In this document: piece by piece, positions 1 to 8,450 of the stretch | How positions within the stretch are numbered: position 1 is the first letter of the stretch | Layout of the letters: the number at the start of each line of letters is the position of its first letter | Origin: Domibacillus sp. PGB-M46 | GTDB taxonomy: Bacteria; Bacillota; Bacilli; Bacillales; Domibacillaceae | NCBI RefSeq assembly: GCF_022668875.1 | Contig: NZ_JAKGCR010000006.1 | Span: 62,001-126,000 of the forward strand | DNA length: 64,000 bases | Direction: 5' to 3' | Program-made: the position numbers and the translations under genes | The notes under the pieces: generated by a model | Databases searched by the model: none | Told to the model about the DNA's origin: nothing | The model's input: the letters and a program-made list of their open reading frames with translations, nothing else

Positions 1-413
1 GACTCTCCGTGCCGGCGGTGGTCAAAAAGAATGGCGTTAAAGCCGCGCTTTAAAAATACATTCATATATTTTACAGAGTTGATTTTATGCTCTGTGACTC
101 CATGGCAGAAGATTACATATGGACGGCCGGGGTTAGGTGTAATAAACACACTTTTTAAACGGGTGCCGTCTATAGAACGGACCCACACTTCCTCTTTCGG
201 AAGCTGCTTGTACAGCTCAAGGTCAAATCGCCCGGCTTTTGTTTCCCGTTCCGCAACTGCTTCTTCCGCTTTTTTGGCGATATACAAAATCCGCTGGGAC
301 AAATAAAGGCCGGTTCCTGCTATGGCCAGCACCGCAGAAGCACTGGCGGCCAGGCCTTTTTTTACAGCCGATGCGCGTCGTAATCGGCTGTTTTTGAGAT
401 ATCTTGTATCCAT
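1..413 (-). CDS. yqkD: Alpha/beta hydrolase, YqkD-like (3' end beyond window)
   Basis: Partial gene, first 137 codons on the minus strand. The translation has a hydrophobic membrane anchor at about residues 18-38, then the start of an alpha/beta-hydrolase fold: an oxyanion-type CHGVTEHK motif near residue 100 and the DHRRHGES motif at the window edge, both typical of YqkD-like serine hydrolases. The nucleophile and catalytic His lie outside the window. I chose the ATG at 413 because GGAGGAAGAG stands about 9 nt before it; this places the start 52 bp inside the end of the upstream aldo/keto reductase gene, so the two are probably translationally coupled. Substrate unknown; the family is often annotated as lipase/peptidase-like without proof. 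Confidence 0.85.
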   Translation of the reverse strand, partial: MDTRYLKNSRLRRASAVKKGLAASASAVLAIAGTGLYLSQRILYIAKKAEEAVAERETKAGRFDLELYKQLPKEEVWVRSIDGTRLKSVFITPNPGRPYVIFCHGVTEHKINSVKYMNVFLKRGFNAILFDHRRHGE

Positions 414-1285
414 TTATACTCTTCCTCCGTCAGCGCTGCTTCCCGTACGGCACGGGCATTTTCTTTCAGCTGCTCAATGGAGCTTGCCCCGGCCACAACA
501 GTAGCAGCAGCTGGATGACCGAGCACATAGCGGAAAGCAAGCCCGTTTAATGTGCGTCCTTCCGGCACGTTTTTCTCAAGTGTTGACAGCACCGATTCGA
601 GTTCCGGCTCACTGTACCAGTTAAGCCCTTTTTTTGCCGCCTTTGAAAGCTTGTCACGCCAGTGGCTGGTTAAAAGTCCGAAGGCCACCGGACCGCGTGC
701 GGCGACAGTGACGCCATTCTCTGCTAAAATAGGAAGCGCCTGTACTTCAGGACGGCGGTCCAGTATGCTGTACTGCATCATGACATTTGAAAGATTCGAT
801 CTTTTTACATATTCATTGATCACAGTCGGTCGAATGGAGGAAATACCATAAGCACGGATAAGCCCTTCTGCTTTTAATTCCTCAAATGCTTCGATTGTCT
901 CATCAATAGGATCTTCAAGGGTGCCGCCGTGCAGCTGGTATAAATCAATATAGTCAACACTGAGCCGTTTTAAACTTTGTTTGGCTGCTTCTTTTATGTA
1001 TGCCTTTGAGGCATCCCACGTCCAGCTGTCTTTCGACTCGGTCCAGCGGTTGCCTGCTTTTGTCGCGATCACGACCTGGTCACGGACTGCGTGCAATGTT
1101 TTGCCGACCAGCTGTTCATTAACACCGAAGTCGTATAAATCAGCTGTATCAAAATAGGTGATGCCTTCATCTAGAGCTGTTTTTAAAAGCGTTTCTGCCT
1201 GCTTTTCTTCGGTGCCGATGGACATGCATCCAAGACCCAGCTCGCTGGCGTAAATACCAGATTTCCCAATTTCGCGTTTATTCAA
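362..1285 (-). CDS. yqkF: Aldo/keto reductase, YqkF-like
   Basis: 307-residue NAD(P)H-dependent aldo/keto reductase with a TIM-barrel fold. Visible family features are the N-terminal GLGCMSIG turn, the FDTADLY segment with catalytic Asp and Tyr, the lysine of ATKAG, and the YQLHG histidine; the C-terminal VAGASS region binds the cofactor phosphate. The start codon is TTG (1285-1283), preceded by AAGGAAGGTGA. Physiological substrate not predictable. It is divergent from nudF, separated by 67 bp, the same neighbours as yqkF-nudF in B. subtilis. Confidence 0.9.
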   Translation of the reverse strand: MNKREIGKSGIYASELGLGCMSIGTEEKQAETLLKTALDEGITYFDTADLYDFGVNEQLVGKTLHAVRDQVVIATKAGNRWTESKDSWTWDASKAYIKEAAKQSLKRLSVDYIDLYQLHGGTLEDPIDETIEAFEELKAEGLIRAYGISSIRPTVINEYVKRSNLSNVMMQYSILDRRPEVQALPILAENGVTVAARGPVAFGLLTSHWRDKLSKAAKKGLNWYSEPELESVLSTLEKNVPEGRTLNGLAFRYVLGHPAAATVVAGASSIEQLKENARAVREAALTEEEYKWIQDISKTADYDAHRL

Positions 1286-1352
1286 TTTGCATCACCTTCC
1301 TTTTTTGTACAGTGTAACATATGGAAGAAAAAAATAGAAAAGAGGGACCTTT

Positions 1353-1898
1353 ATGCACAAATTTGAAGAGAAAACAACGAAAAGTGAATCGATTTTCAGC
1401 GGAAAAGTGATACAGGTACGAGTGGATGAGGTTATACTGCCGGATGGAAAGCACTCAAAACGAGAATTAATTAAACATCCGGGTGCGGTTTGTGTGATCG
1501 CGATTACAGATGAAAAGAAAATCATTTTGGTAGAACAGTACCGGAAAGCACTGGAGCGCCCGCTCGTTGAAGTGCCGGCAGGAAAGCTGGAGCCAGGAGA
1601 AGAGCCGTCTCTTTGTGCCGCGCGGGAGCTGGAAGAAGAAACGGGCTATCGTCCAGGCAGTATCCGGCCTGTTCAATCGTTTTACACATCGCCGGGATTT
1701 GCGGATGAACTTGTACATGTTTTTTTAGCGGAGCAGCTTCAAAAGGTTGAGGGCGGACTTGCAGCAGATGAAGATGAGTTTGTAGACCTGCTCGAAGTCA
1801 CGCTGGAAGAAGCAGAGGAACTGGCGAAAACCGAACGTATTTTTGATGCCAAAACACTTTGGGCACTGCAATATATCCGCTTAAACGGCCTGGCATAA
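1353..1898 (+). CDS. nudF: ADP-ribose pyrophosphatase (Nudix hydrolase)
   Basis: 181-residue Nudix hydrolase expected to cleave ADP-ribose to AMP and ribose 5-phosphate in the cytoplasm. The Nudix box is intact at about residues 77-99, with GKLEPGE followed by RELEEETGY giving the metal-binding glutamates. Length fits NudF/YqkG. RBS AAGAGGGA precedes the ATG. No terminator follows; its transcript probably runs into spoIIM 49 bp downstream, which matters for the hairpin described there. Confidence 0.93.
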   Translation: MHKFEEKTTKSESIFSGKVIQVRVDEVILPDGKHSKRELIKHPGAVCVIAITDEKKIILVEQYRKALERPLVEVPAGKLEPGEEPSLCAARELEEETGYRPGSIRPVQSFYTSPGFADELVHVFLAEQLQKVEGGLAADEDEFVDLLEVTLEEAEELAKTERIFDAKTLWALQYIRLNGLA

Positions 1899-1921
1899 TA
1901 AGGGTTCCCCTCTCATATAGT
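1893..1921 (+). promoter_or_regulatory. Sigma-E-like promoter of spoIIM
   Basis: GCATAAT (1893-1899), 14-nt spacer, CATATAGT (1914-1921). The -10 matches the sigma-E CATACAAT-type consensus at 6 of 8 positions and the -35 resembles the KMATATT pattern. Predicted start near 1928. The promoter is overlapped by a hairpin (1907-1936). Confidence 0.55.
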
Positions 1922-1936
1922 GCCAAAAGAGAGGGG
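1907..1936 (+). promoter_or_regulatory. Hairpin that can sequester the spoIIM ribosome site
   Basis: Perfect 8-bp inverted repeat CCCCTCTC (1907-1914) / GAGAGGGG (1929-1936), loop 14 nt. The 3' arm is the spoIIM Shine-Dalgarno; the 5' arm lies upstream of the predicted sigma-E start. No U-tract follows, so it is not an intrinsic terminator. Confidence 0.55.
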
Positions 1937-1947
1937 GGCCTCCATTT

Positions 1948-2577
1948 ATGTGGACTGCCATCATCGAACACATTCAAAAAAGAGCCGCACTATATTTGTT
2001 TTCAGCCGTATTGTTTATGACGGGAACAGCATTCGGAGCGATTACAGTCAACAGCATGGAACCGGTGCAGAAATCGGAGCTGTACACGTATGTAAAAGAA
2101 TTTTTCGGCCAGTCTTCGTCCGGAACTGTTGCCAACCCGACTGATCTTTTTGTGGAGAGCTTAATTCATAACATAAAGTTTACAGGGGCGATGTGGGTCG
2201 CCGGCATTTCGATTATCGGACTGCCGCTTATTTTTATTCTTCTTTTTATTAAAGGAGCTGTAACAGGGTTTTCTGTCGGCTTTCTTATCCAGCAAATGAA
2301 ATGGGACGGGCTCTTTCTGTCGCTTCTGGCCATTTTGCCGCAGAACCTGATTCTCATACCTGTTTTTCTTTTTACCGCTGTGATGTCGGCATCCTGCTCG
2401 ATTCGTCTTGTACAAAAAATTACAACCCGTCAGACAATGCCTCTTCCGGTTGCCAAAAGTGTTTTTTCGTATATAGGGTACGCTGCAGCAGGGGCGGCGG
2501 CTATTTTGCTTGCGTCTTTAACAGAGGCGTTTATTTCAAGCCAGTTTATGAATATTCTCGTAAATAAATTCTTTTGA
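1948..2577 (+). CDS. spoIIM: Stage II sporulation protein M
   Basis: 209-residue integral membrane protein with about five hydrophobic segments, starting with one at residues 14-33 and others in the ranges 73-100, 108-137 and 168-195. SpoIIM works in the mother cell with SpoIID and SpoIIP in the DMP complex, which hydrolyses septal peptidoglycan and drives engulfment; SpoIIM is the membrane recruiter. Length and position next to nudF match B. subtilis. The SD is the G-rich GAGGGGGG 9 nt before ATG. A sigma-E-like promoter lies just upstream. Confidence 0.9.
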   Translation: MWTAIIEHIQKRAALYLFSAVLFMTGTAFGAITVNSMEPVQKSELYTYVKEFFGQSSSGTVANPTDLFVESLIHNIKFTGAMWVAGISIIGLPLIFILLFIKGAVTGFSVGFLIQQMKWDGLFLSLLAILPQNLILIPVFLFTAVMSASCSIRLVQKITTRQTMPLPVAKSVFSYIGYAAAGAAAILLASLTEAFISSQFMNILVNKFF

Positions 2578-2601
2578 TTCATTGACGCCTTTTGTTATAA
2601 T
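2574..2601 (+). promoter_or_regulatory. Sigma-A-like promoter of fur
   Basis: TTGATT (2574-2579), 16-nt spacer, TATAAT (2596-2601), overlapping the stop of spoIIM. TTATAAT at the -10 also equals one half of a PerR-type box, but the other half is not present. Confidence 0.6.
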
Positions 2602-2632
2602 AAAGAGTACATCGGCGAGGGAGGGAACAAAT

Positions 2633-3118
2633 ATGGAAAGCCGGATTGACCGAATAAAAAAACAGCTGCATGCGGCAAGCTACAAATTAACACCGCAGCG
2701 TGAAGCTACTGTGCGTGTTCTTCTTGAGCATGAAGAGGACCACTTAAGTGCTGAAGACGTGTACCTCCTCGTTAAAGAAAAAGCTCCTGAAATTGGGTTG
2801 GCCACAGTCTACAGAACACTCGAATTACTAAATGAACTTAAAGTTGTTGATAAAATAAATTTTGGAGACGGTGTCTCCCGCTATGATCTTCGTCAGGAAG
2901 GCGCTGCGCACTTTCATCATCATCTTGTTTGCATCGAGTGTGGAGCAGTGGATGAAATTCAAGAAGATTTGCTTGATGATGTAGAAGCCATTGTGGAAAG
3001 TAGATGGAATTTTAAAATTAAAGACCACCGCTTAACGTTCCATGGTATTTGCAGCAGATGCCATTCAAAGCAGCAGGAAGATGAGCAGGAAGATTTAGAA
3101 AAGCAGCATGTAGAATAA
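2633..3118 (+). CDS. fur: Ferric uptake regulator, Fur family
   Basis: 161-residue metal-sensing repressor. It has an N-terminal winged helix (LTPQR, then the ATVYRTL recognition helix), the histidine-rich HFHHHLVC dimerisation/metal site, and two CxxC pairs (CIEC and CSRC) that hold structural zinc. The acidic C-terminal tail is longer than in B. subtilis Fur. ATG 2633 is preferred over an upstream TTG because GAGGGAGGG lies 7 nt before it. The position between spoIIM and xerD matches fur rather than perR or zur, but the paralogues are similar and the metal is inferred from context. Confidence 0.88.
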   Translation: MESRIDRIKKQLHAASYKLTPQREATVRVLLEHEEDHLSAEDVYLLVKEKAPEIGLATVYRTLELLNELKVVDKINFGDGVSRYDLRQEGAAHFHHHLVCIECGAVDEIQEDLLDDVEAIVESRWNFKIKDHRLTFHGICSRCHSKQQEDEQEDLEKQHVE

Positions 3119-3149
3119 AACCTTTCGATTCAAGTCGAAAGGTTTTTTT
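3117..3149 (+). terminator. Intrinsic terminator after fur
   Basis: Stem AAAACCTTTCGA / TCGAAAGGTTTT with 6-nt loop, followed by a T run. The A-rich 5' side would also allow activity on the minus strand. Confidence 0.92.
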
Positions 3150-3169
3150 ATCATGAAGGAGGCAGGCGG

Positions 3170-4060
3170 ATGAATGACTATGTAAATGATTTCCTGCATT
3201 TTTCACTTGTAGAAAAAGGACTTTCTGATAATACCATTTCAGCATACCGGCGTGATCTTCGCCATTATACAGAATACATAGAAAAAGTAGAGCAAGTGAA
3301 AATACCGGATATCACACGGCTGCATATTTTACATTTTTTAGAACAGCTGCGGGATCAGGGAAAGTCATCGAAGACGATTGCACGCCATATTTCCACGATC
3401 CGCTCTTTTCATCACTTTTTAATTCAAGACCGGATTAGTACGCATGATCCGACGCATCATATTGAAACACCAAAGTCGGGCCGTACGCTTCCAAAAGTAT
3501 TAAATATGGATGAAACGGAAGCACTGCTGGCAGCACCGGATACTACAACGCCTCTTGGCATGCGGGACAAAGCAATGATTGAACTGATGTATGCATCAGG
3601 GCTGCGGGTCAGTGAATTGACGGCTTTAAACAAAGAAGACGTTCATTTAACAATGGGATTTGTGCGCTGCACGGGAAAAGGCGGCAAGGAAAGAATTATC
3701 CCGGCCGGCAGTCATGCACTAGGCGCCATTGAACGATACTTGCAGGAGGGCCGCCCCAAGCTTGTATCACCGAAGCGGCGCGATGAAGCCCTGTTTTTAA
3801 ATCATTATGGACAGCGGCTGACGCGGCAGGGATTTTGGAAGGTGATTAAAGCGCTGGCGAAAAAAGCCACCATTGAAAAAGAGCTTACGCCCCATACGAT
3901 TCGCCACTCGTTTGCGACCCACCTGCTTGAAAACGGAGCGGACCTGCGGGCTGTCCAGGAAATGCTCGGCCATGCCGATATCTCGACCACGCAGATTTAC
4001 ACACATGTAACGAAAACACGACTAAAGGATGTATACAGCCAGTTTCATCCCCGCGCCTGA
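3170..4060 (+). CDS. xerD: Site-specific tyrosine recombinase XerD
   Basis: 296-residue tyrosine recombinase that with XerC resolves chromosome dimers at dif. It has an N-terminal SAM-like core-binding domain (about 1-85) and a catalytic domain with R146, K170, H242, R245, H268 and nucleophile Y277 all present. Length and location between fur and deoB match RipX/XerD of B. subtilis, so it is housekeeping and not a phage integrase. RBS AAGGAGG 8 nt upstream. Confidence 0.94.
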   Translation: MNDYVNDFLHFSLVEKGLSDNTISAYRRDLRHYTEYIEKVEQVKIPDITRLHILHFLEQLRDQGKSSKTIARHISTIRSFHHFLIQDRISTHDPTHHIETPKSGRTLPKVLNMDETEALLAAPDTTTPLGMRDKAMIELMYASGLRVSELTALNKEDVHLTMGFVRCTGKGGKERIIPAGSHALGAIERYLQEGRPKLVSPKRRDEALFLNHYGQRLTRQGFWKVIKALAKKATIEKELTPHTIRHSFATHLLENGADLRAVQEMLGHADISTTQIYTHVTKTRLKDVYSQFHPRA

Positions 4061-4086
4061 AGAAGGTCAGGCGCTTTTTGTTTTTT
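4053..4086 (+). terminator. Intrinsic terminator after xerD
   Basis: GCGCCTGA / TCAGGCGC with loop AGAAGG, then TTTTTGTTTTTT. The stop codon of xerD is inside the stem. Confidence 0.9.
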
Positions 4087-4106
4087 ATAATGAAATGGAT
4101 TATACT
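4078..4106 (+). promoter_or_regulatory. Sigma-A-like promoter of deoB-punA-pdp
   Basis: TTGTTT (4078-4083), 17-nt spacer, TATACT (4101-4106). The -35 sits in the T tract of the xerD terminator. Confidence 0.55.
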
Positions 4107-4113
4107 AGAAACG

Positions 4114-4128
4114 AGAAGTCAGACTTCT
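4114..4128 (+). promoter_or_regulatory. Dyad (operator candidate) at start of deoB transcript
   Basis: AGAAGT-CAG-ACTTCT, a perfect 6-bp dyad that covers the predicted +1 region of the deoB promoter; a second overlapping dyad GTCAG-ACTT-CTGAC follows. The position suits a repressor. No known consensus recognised. Confidence 0.4.
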
Positions 4129-4211
4129 GACAATTGCCAGGCAAAGCATGATTTATCCGGCAGTCTGGGTAAAAATAAAGAAGAATGTGATTAGAAGGGA
4201 GAAGCGGCCAG

Positions 4212-5393
4212 ATGAATCATTCATTTAAAAGGATTCACTTAATCGTTCTCGACTCAGTAGGTATTGGAGAAGCACCGGATGCTTCTGCTTTCGGAGACGA
4301 GGGCGCTGATACGCTTGGGCATATTGCCGAAAAAATGAACGGGCTCAATATGCCGAATATGGCAGCACTTGGCTTGTCAAATATTAAAGAAATTCAAGGT
4401 ATCCCGAAAGCGGACCATCCGGCGGCTTTTTGGACGAAAATGCAGGAGGCATCAAACGGAAAAGACACCATGACAGGACACTGGGAGATCATGGGGCTGC
4501 GTATCGATACGCCGTTCCAGGTTTTCCCGGATGGGTTTCCTGCTTCACTGATTGAAGAATTGGAAGAAAAATCAGGTCGCAGAATTATCGGAAACAAGCC
4601 GGCCAGCGGCACCGAAATTTTAGATGAGCTTGGAGAAGAGCATATGAAAACCGGGGCCCTGATCGTGTACACATCAGCAGATTCCGTTTTGCAAATTGCT
4701 GCTCACGAGGACATCGTGCCGCTTGATGAGCTGTATCGTATCTGTGAAACGGCGCGTGAAATGACCAAAACCGGTGATTATATGGTCGGCCGCGTGATTG
4801 CCCGCCCGTTTATCGGCGAACCGGGGCAGTTTAAACGAACGGCTAACCGGCATGACTATGCACTGAAGCCATTTGGCCGCACGGTCATGAATGAATTAAA
4901 GGATGCCGGATTAGATGTAATTGCAGTAGGGAAAATTTCTGATATTTATGACGGGGAAGGCGTTACCGAAGCCCTTCGAACTGTATCAAACATGGATGGA
5001 ATGGATAAGTTTATTCAAACGGCGGAAAAAGACTTTACCGGCTTGTCTTTTTTGAACCTGGTTGACTTTGACGCTCTTTTTGGACACCGCCGGGACCCGG
5101 AGGGCTATGGTAAGGCGCTCGAGGAATTTGATGCGCGGCTGCCAGAGCTTTTAGAAAAACTGACTGAACAGGATCTGCTTATTTTAACGGCGGACCATGG
5201 CAATGACCCTGTTCATCATGGAACCGATCATACACGCGAATTTGTCCCGCTGCTCGTTTATTCAAAAGCGTTTGCCGAAGGCCGCGAGCTGCCTCTTCGC
5301 AAAACGTTTGCGGATGTTGGCGCATCGGTTGCGGGCAACTTTAACGTCAAAATGCCAGAGCACGGAAATAGTTTTATGGGGGAATTAACATGA
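4212..5393 (+). CDS. deoB: Phosphopentomutase
   Basis: 393-residue manganese enzyme (drm in B. subtilis) interconverting (deoxy)ribose 1-phosphate and 5-phosphate, linking nucleoside breakdown to the pentose phosphate pathway. Alkaline-phosphatase superfamily: metal Asp D14 in the [10 protein letters not shown] start, phosphorylated threonine T86 in KDTMTGHW, and the C-terminal TADHGND and HHGTDHTRE metal ligands. Full family length. AAGGGAG precedes the ATG. It overlaps punA by 4 nt (ATGA), so the two are translationally coupled. Confidence 0.95.
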   Translation: MNHSFKRIHLIVLDSVGIGEAPDASAFGDEGADTLGHIAEKMNGLNMPNMAALGLSNIKEIQGIPKADHPAAFWTKMQEASNGKDTMTGHWEIMGLRIDTPFQVFPDGFPASLIEELEEKSGRRIIGNKPASGTEILDELGEEHMKTGALIVYTSADSVLQIAAHEDIVPLDELYRICETAREMTKTGDYMVGRVIARPFIGEPGQFKRTANRHDYALKPFGRTVMNELKDAGLDVIAVGKISDIYDGEGVTEALRTVSNMDGMDKFIQTAEKDFTGLSFLNLVDFDALFGHRRDPEGYGKALEEFDARLPELLEKLTEQDLLILTADHGNDPVHHGTDHTREFVPLLVYSKAFAEGRELPLRKTFADVGASVAGNFNVKMPEHGNSFMGELT

Positions 5394-6205
5394 ACATTCA
5401 ACATATTGAAGAAGCTGCCGGATTTTTAAAAGAAAAACTAAATGTCACACCAGAGGTCGGATTGATTTTAGGGTCTGGCCTCGGCGTATTGGCGGACGAA
5501 GTGGAGAACGCTGTTTCAATTCCATATGAAACCATTCCACATTTCCCGGTTTCAACAGTAGAAGGCCACGCCGGAGAACTTGTCATTGGAACTTTATCCG
5601 GAAAAACTGTTGCTGCTATGAAAGGACGCTTCCATTATTATGAAGGGTATTCATTCCAGGAAGTGACATTTCCGGTGCGTGTGATGAAAGAACTGGGCAT
5701 CGAAACAATTATCGTGACGAATGCAGCGGGCGGTGTAAATGAATCGTTCGAGCCGGGCGACTTAATGCTCATTTCGGACCATTTAAATTTAATGGGCGGA
5801 AATCCGCTGATCGGCAAAAATGATTCACGTCTTGGCGTTCGTTTTCCGGATATGTCCGTTGCTTACAGCCGGGAACTAAGAAAACTGGCAAAAAAAGCAG
5901 CGGAGCGGATTGGCTTGAACGTTCGGGAGGGCGTTTATGCAGGCAATACGGGTCCAGTTTATGAAACACCGGCGGAAGTGCGCATGGCGCGTGTTCTCGG
6001 CGCGGATGCGGTCGGCATGTCTACAGTGCCGGAAGTGATTGCAGCCCGCCACGGCGGCATGAATGTACTCGGTATTTCCTGCATTTCCAACATGGCAGCT
6101 GGTATTTTAGACCAGCCTCTGGCACATGACGAAGTAATTGAAACAACAGAAAAGGTACGCGCGGAATTTCTTGCTTACGTGAAGGAGATTGTTCAATCTT
6201 TGTAA
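5390..6205 (+). CDS. punA: Purine-nucleoside phosphorylase (type I, trimeric)
   Basis: 271-residue enzyme phosphorolysing guanosine and inosine to the base and ribose 1-phosphate, which deoB then isomerises. Visible motifs: LILGSGLG phosphate loop, the GRFHYYEG His/Tyr site, TNAAGG, and MSTVPEVI at the base and ribose pocket. Middle gene of deoB-punA-pdp; RBS is the G run in the end of deoB. Confidence 0.94.
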   Translation: MNIQHIEEAAGFLKEKLNVTPEVGLILGSGLGVLADEVENAVSIPYETIPHFPVSTVEGHAGELVIGTLSGKTVAAMKGRFHYYEGYSFQEVTFPVRVMKELGIETIIVTNAAGGVNESFEPGDLMLISDHLNLMGGNPLIGKNDSRLGVRFPDMSVAYSRELRKLAKKAAERIGLNVREGVYAGNTGPVYETPAEVRMARVLGADAVGMSTVPEVIAARHGGMNVLGISCISNMAAGILDQPLAHDEVIETTEKVRAEFLAYVKEIVQSL

Positions 6206-6220
6206 AGGTGTGATGGATGA

Positions 6221-7525
6221 ATGAGAATGGTGGACGTAATTCATAAAAAGCGTAACGGACAGGCACTGACAGACGAGGAAATTCAATTTTTTGTTCAAGG
6301 TTATACAAAAGGCGAAATCCCGGATTATCAGGCATCCGCTTTTATGATGGCGATTTATTTTCAAGGAATGACCCCGCAGGAAACGGCTGTTTTAACAAAA
6401 GCGATGGTTGATTCAGGTGAAACGATTGATTTGTCTGGCATTAAAGGCCATAAAGTTGATAAGCACTCAACGGGCGGAGTCGGAGATAAAGTCACATTTA
6501 TTGTCGGGCCGCTTGTTGCTTCGGCAGGTGTGCCGGTAGCAAAAATGTCCGGCCGTGGCCTTGGCCATACCGGAGGCACGCTTGATAAGCTTGAAGCGAT
6601 AGCAGGCCTTCAAATTGAAATGTCCAAAGAGCAGTTTATTGATAATGTCAATAAACATAAGCTTGCTGTTGCCGGCCAGACCGGAAATCTTGCTCCAGCC
6701 GACAAAAAGCTGTACGCTCTGCGCGATGTAACCGCAACAGTCGAAGCCATTCCGCTGATTGCCGGCTCCATCATGAGTAAAAAGCTTGCATCTGGTGCAG
6801 ACAGTATTGTATTAGATGTAAAAACAGGGTCCGGCGCGTTTATGAAAACGCTGGAGGACTCCGAGGCTTTAGCAAAAGAAATGGTCGCCATCGGCAATAA
6901 CCTTGGCCGCAGAACGGTTGCGATTATTAGTGATATGAATCAGCCGCTCGGATTTGAAGTCGGCAATGCCAATGAAATCAAGGAAGCGGCGGCCATTTTG
7001 CAAGGGGAGAACGTAGAAGATCTCCGGACCCTCTCGCTTGAAATTGCGTCTCATATGACAGTGCTGGCCGGTGCGTTCAGCAATTACAAAGAAGCACGTG
7101 ATGCACTTGAGGCGAATCTGGAAAACGGCAAAGCGTTCGAAGCATTCCGCCAGTTTGTAATCGCTCAGGGCGGCGATGTGGACATGATTGATAATCCTGC
7201 CAAGCTTCCGCAGGCCTCTTTTCATATTGATGTTGAATCAGGGCAAGAAGGCTTCGTAGCCGAAATTGACGCAGAGTCCATTGGGATAGCTGCTATGTAT
7301 TTAGGGGCGGGACGCGCAACAAAAGACGATCAAATCAATCATGCTGTCGGTATTACATTAAAGAAAAAAATCGGTGATTTCGTTCAAAAAGGAGAGGTAC
7401 TCGTTACGCTCCACGCGGATAACGCCACACCAAAAGACTCCATTGAAAAAGTAAAGCAGGCATATCGTTTTTCAAATGAAAAAGTGGAACGGCCGACGCT
7501 TATCCATAAAGTGATCAGGGACTGA
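6221..7525 (+). CDS. pdp: Pyrimidine-nucleoside phosphorylase
   Basis: 434-residue glycosyltransferase of the thymidine/AnPRT family acting on uridine, thymidine and deoxyuridine. KHSTGGVGD (phosphate binding), the GRGLGHTGGT loop and LDVKTGSGAFM are clear, with a C-terminal alpha/beta domain. In B. subtilis pdp is in the distant dra-nupC-pdp operon; here it completes a pathway operon with deoB and punA, so purine and pyrimidine nucleosides feed one mutase. RBS AAGGTG lies 10 nt before the ATG. Confidence 0.94.
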   Translation: MRMVDVIHKKRNGQALTDEEIQFFVQGYTKGEIPDYQASAFMMAIYFQGMTPQETAVLTKAMVDSGETIDLSGIKGHKVDKHSTGGVGDKVTFIVGPLVASAGVPVAKMSGRGLGHTGGTLDKLEAIAGLQIEMSKEQFIDNVNKHKLAVAGQTGNLAPADKKLYALRDVTATVEAIPLIAGSIMSKKLASGADSIVLDVKTGSGAFMKTLEDSEALAKEMVAIGNNLGRRTVAIISDMNQPLGFEVGNANEIKEAAAILQGENVEDLRTLSLEIASHMTVLAGAFSNYKEARDALEANLENGKAFEAFRQFVIAQGGDVDMIDNPAKLPQASFHIDVESGQEGFVAEIDAESIGIAAMYLGAGRATKDDQINHAVGITLKKKIGDFVQKGEVLVTLHADNATPKDSIEKVKQAYRFSNEKVERPTLIHKVIRD

Positions 7526-7546
7526 CAAATGTCAGTCTCTTTTTTT
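7517..7546 (+). terminator. Intrinsic terminator after pdp
   Basis: AGGGACTGAC / GTCAGTCTCT (one G-T pair), 4-nt loop, then a T run. It insulates the spoIIA operon. Confidence 0.92.
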
Positions 7547-7552
7547 GTCGAA
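7546..7552 (+). promoter_or_regulatory. Spo0A box upstream of spoIIA
   Basis: Exact TGTCGAA, the canonical 0A box, about 33 bp upstream of the sigma-H -35. Spo0A-P is known to activate spoIIA from such sites. Confidence 0.7.
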
Positions 7553-7584
7553 AATTAAGAGCTTTTTTCTAGTTTTGGTAGGGG

Positions 7585-7612
7585 GGAGGAAAATGACTCC
7601 TAAAAAAAGAAT
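7585..7612 (+). promoter_or_regulatory. Sigma-H promoter of spoIIA operon
   Basis: GGAGGAAAA (7585-7593), 12-nt spacer, AAAGAAT (7606-7612); this fits the RnAGGAWWW-N12-RnnGAAT sigma-H pattern completely. Confidence 0.75.
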
Positions 7613-7644
7613 TGAACATATCAGCATGTAAAGGAGGAATGACG

Positions 7645-8007
7645 ATGGTAACCATGAAAGCAGAAGCGAAAGGAAAAGTTCTCATTATTCGATTAACGGG
7701 AGAGCTCGACCACTACTATTCCGAGCAGGTTAAGGAATTTACAGAGCAGCAAATTGACAGCCATCAAACGCAGCACTTGATTTGGAACTTGTCGGGTCTG
7801 CCTTTCATGGACAGCTCAGGTCTTGGAGTGATTTTAGGGCGCTATCGCCAGGTAAATGAAATGGGCGGCAGTGTAACCGTTTGTGGATTGAATACACAGG
7901 TGAAACGCCTGTTTCAGCTTTCGGGGCTGTTTAAAATTATGTATGTGGATCAAACTGAAGAAGAAGCGCTGGGGAGATTGGAGGAGTCTTCATGCAAAAC
8001 ACAATGA
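7645..8007 (+). CDS. spoIIAA: Anti-sigma F factor antagonist SpoIIAA
   Basis: 120-residue STAS-domain protein. In its unphosphorylated form it binds SpoIIAB and frees sigma F in the forespore. The phosphorylation site is the first serine of MDSSGLG (residue 57). Three ATGs are clustered; I chose 7645 because it lies 7 nt after AAGGAGG. First gene of spoIIAA-spoIIAB-sigF; overlaps spoIIAB by 16 nt. Confidence 0.93.
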   Translation: MVTMKAEAKGKVLIIRLTGELDHYYSEQVKEFTEQQIDSHQTQHLIWNLSGLPFMDSSGLGVILGRYRQVNEMGGSVTVCGLNTQVKRLFQLSGLFKIMYVDQTEEEALGRLEESSCKTQ

Positions 8008-8432
8008 CGATCTCATTTAACGCACTGGGAGAAAACGAAGCGTTTTCGCGGGTAGCTGTTGCTTCTTTTGCAGCAAAACTCAATCCGACTGTAGACGATT
8101 TAGCAGAATTAAAAACGGCTGTTTCAGAAGCGGTGACAAACGCTATTATCCATGGATATGACAGTAATCCGGCGGGAATTGTTTATATTAGCGCCACCAT
8201 TGAGGACGGAGAAATCGATGTGATTGTCCGCGATGAAGGACGCGGAATCGGAAATATTGAAGAAGCGAAAGAACCTCTTTTTACAACAAAGCCTGAAATG
8301 GAAAGAGCCGGTATGGGCTTTACGATTATGGAGCATTTTACCGACCTCCTGGAAGTGGAATCGAGCACATCTTCGGGTACAGTCGTTCGTTTTAAAAAGC
8401 GGCTGGCGGGAAAGCGTGTTAACTGTGTTTAA
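7992..8432 (+). CDS. spoIIAB: Anti-sigma F factor / SpoIIAA kinase SpoIIAB
   Basis: 146 residues, exactly the B. subtilis length. GHKL-type ATPase that holds sigma F inactive and phosphorylates SpoIIAA. The N box (EAVTNAIIHGY), G1 box (VRDEGRGI) and G2 box (GAGM-like RAGMGFTIM) are visible. The start overlaps the end of spoIIAA; GGAGGAG precedes it. Confidence 0.95.
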   Translation: MQNTMTISFNALGENEAFSRVAVASFAAKLNPTVDDLAELKTAVSEAVTNAIIHGYDSNPAGIVYISATIEDGEIDVIVRDEGRGIGNIEEAKEPLFTTKPEMERAGMGFTIMEHFTDLLEVESSTSSGTVVRFKKRLAGKRVNCV

Positions 8433-8450
8433 GGAAAGAGCGGATTTCTT

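Noticed and set aside
31-306. Open frame of 91 codons on the plus strand
   Set aside because: It is antisense to the YqkD-like hydrolase, which has clear family motifs and a strong ribosome site.
3170-4060. Tyrosine recombinase as a sign of a mobile element
   Set aside because: Length, catalytic residues and the fur-xerD-deoB context show the housekeeping XerD; no att repeats or cargo genes nearby.
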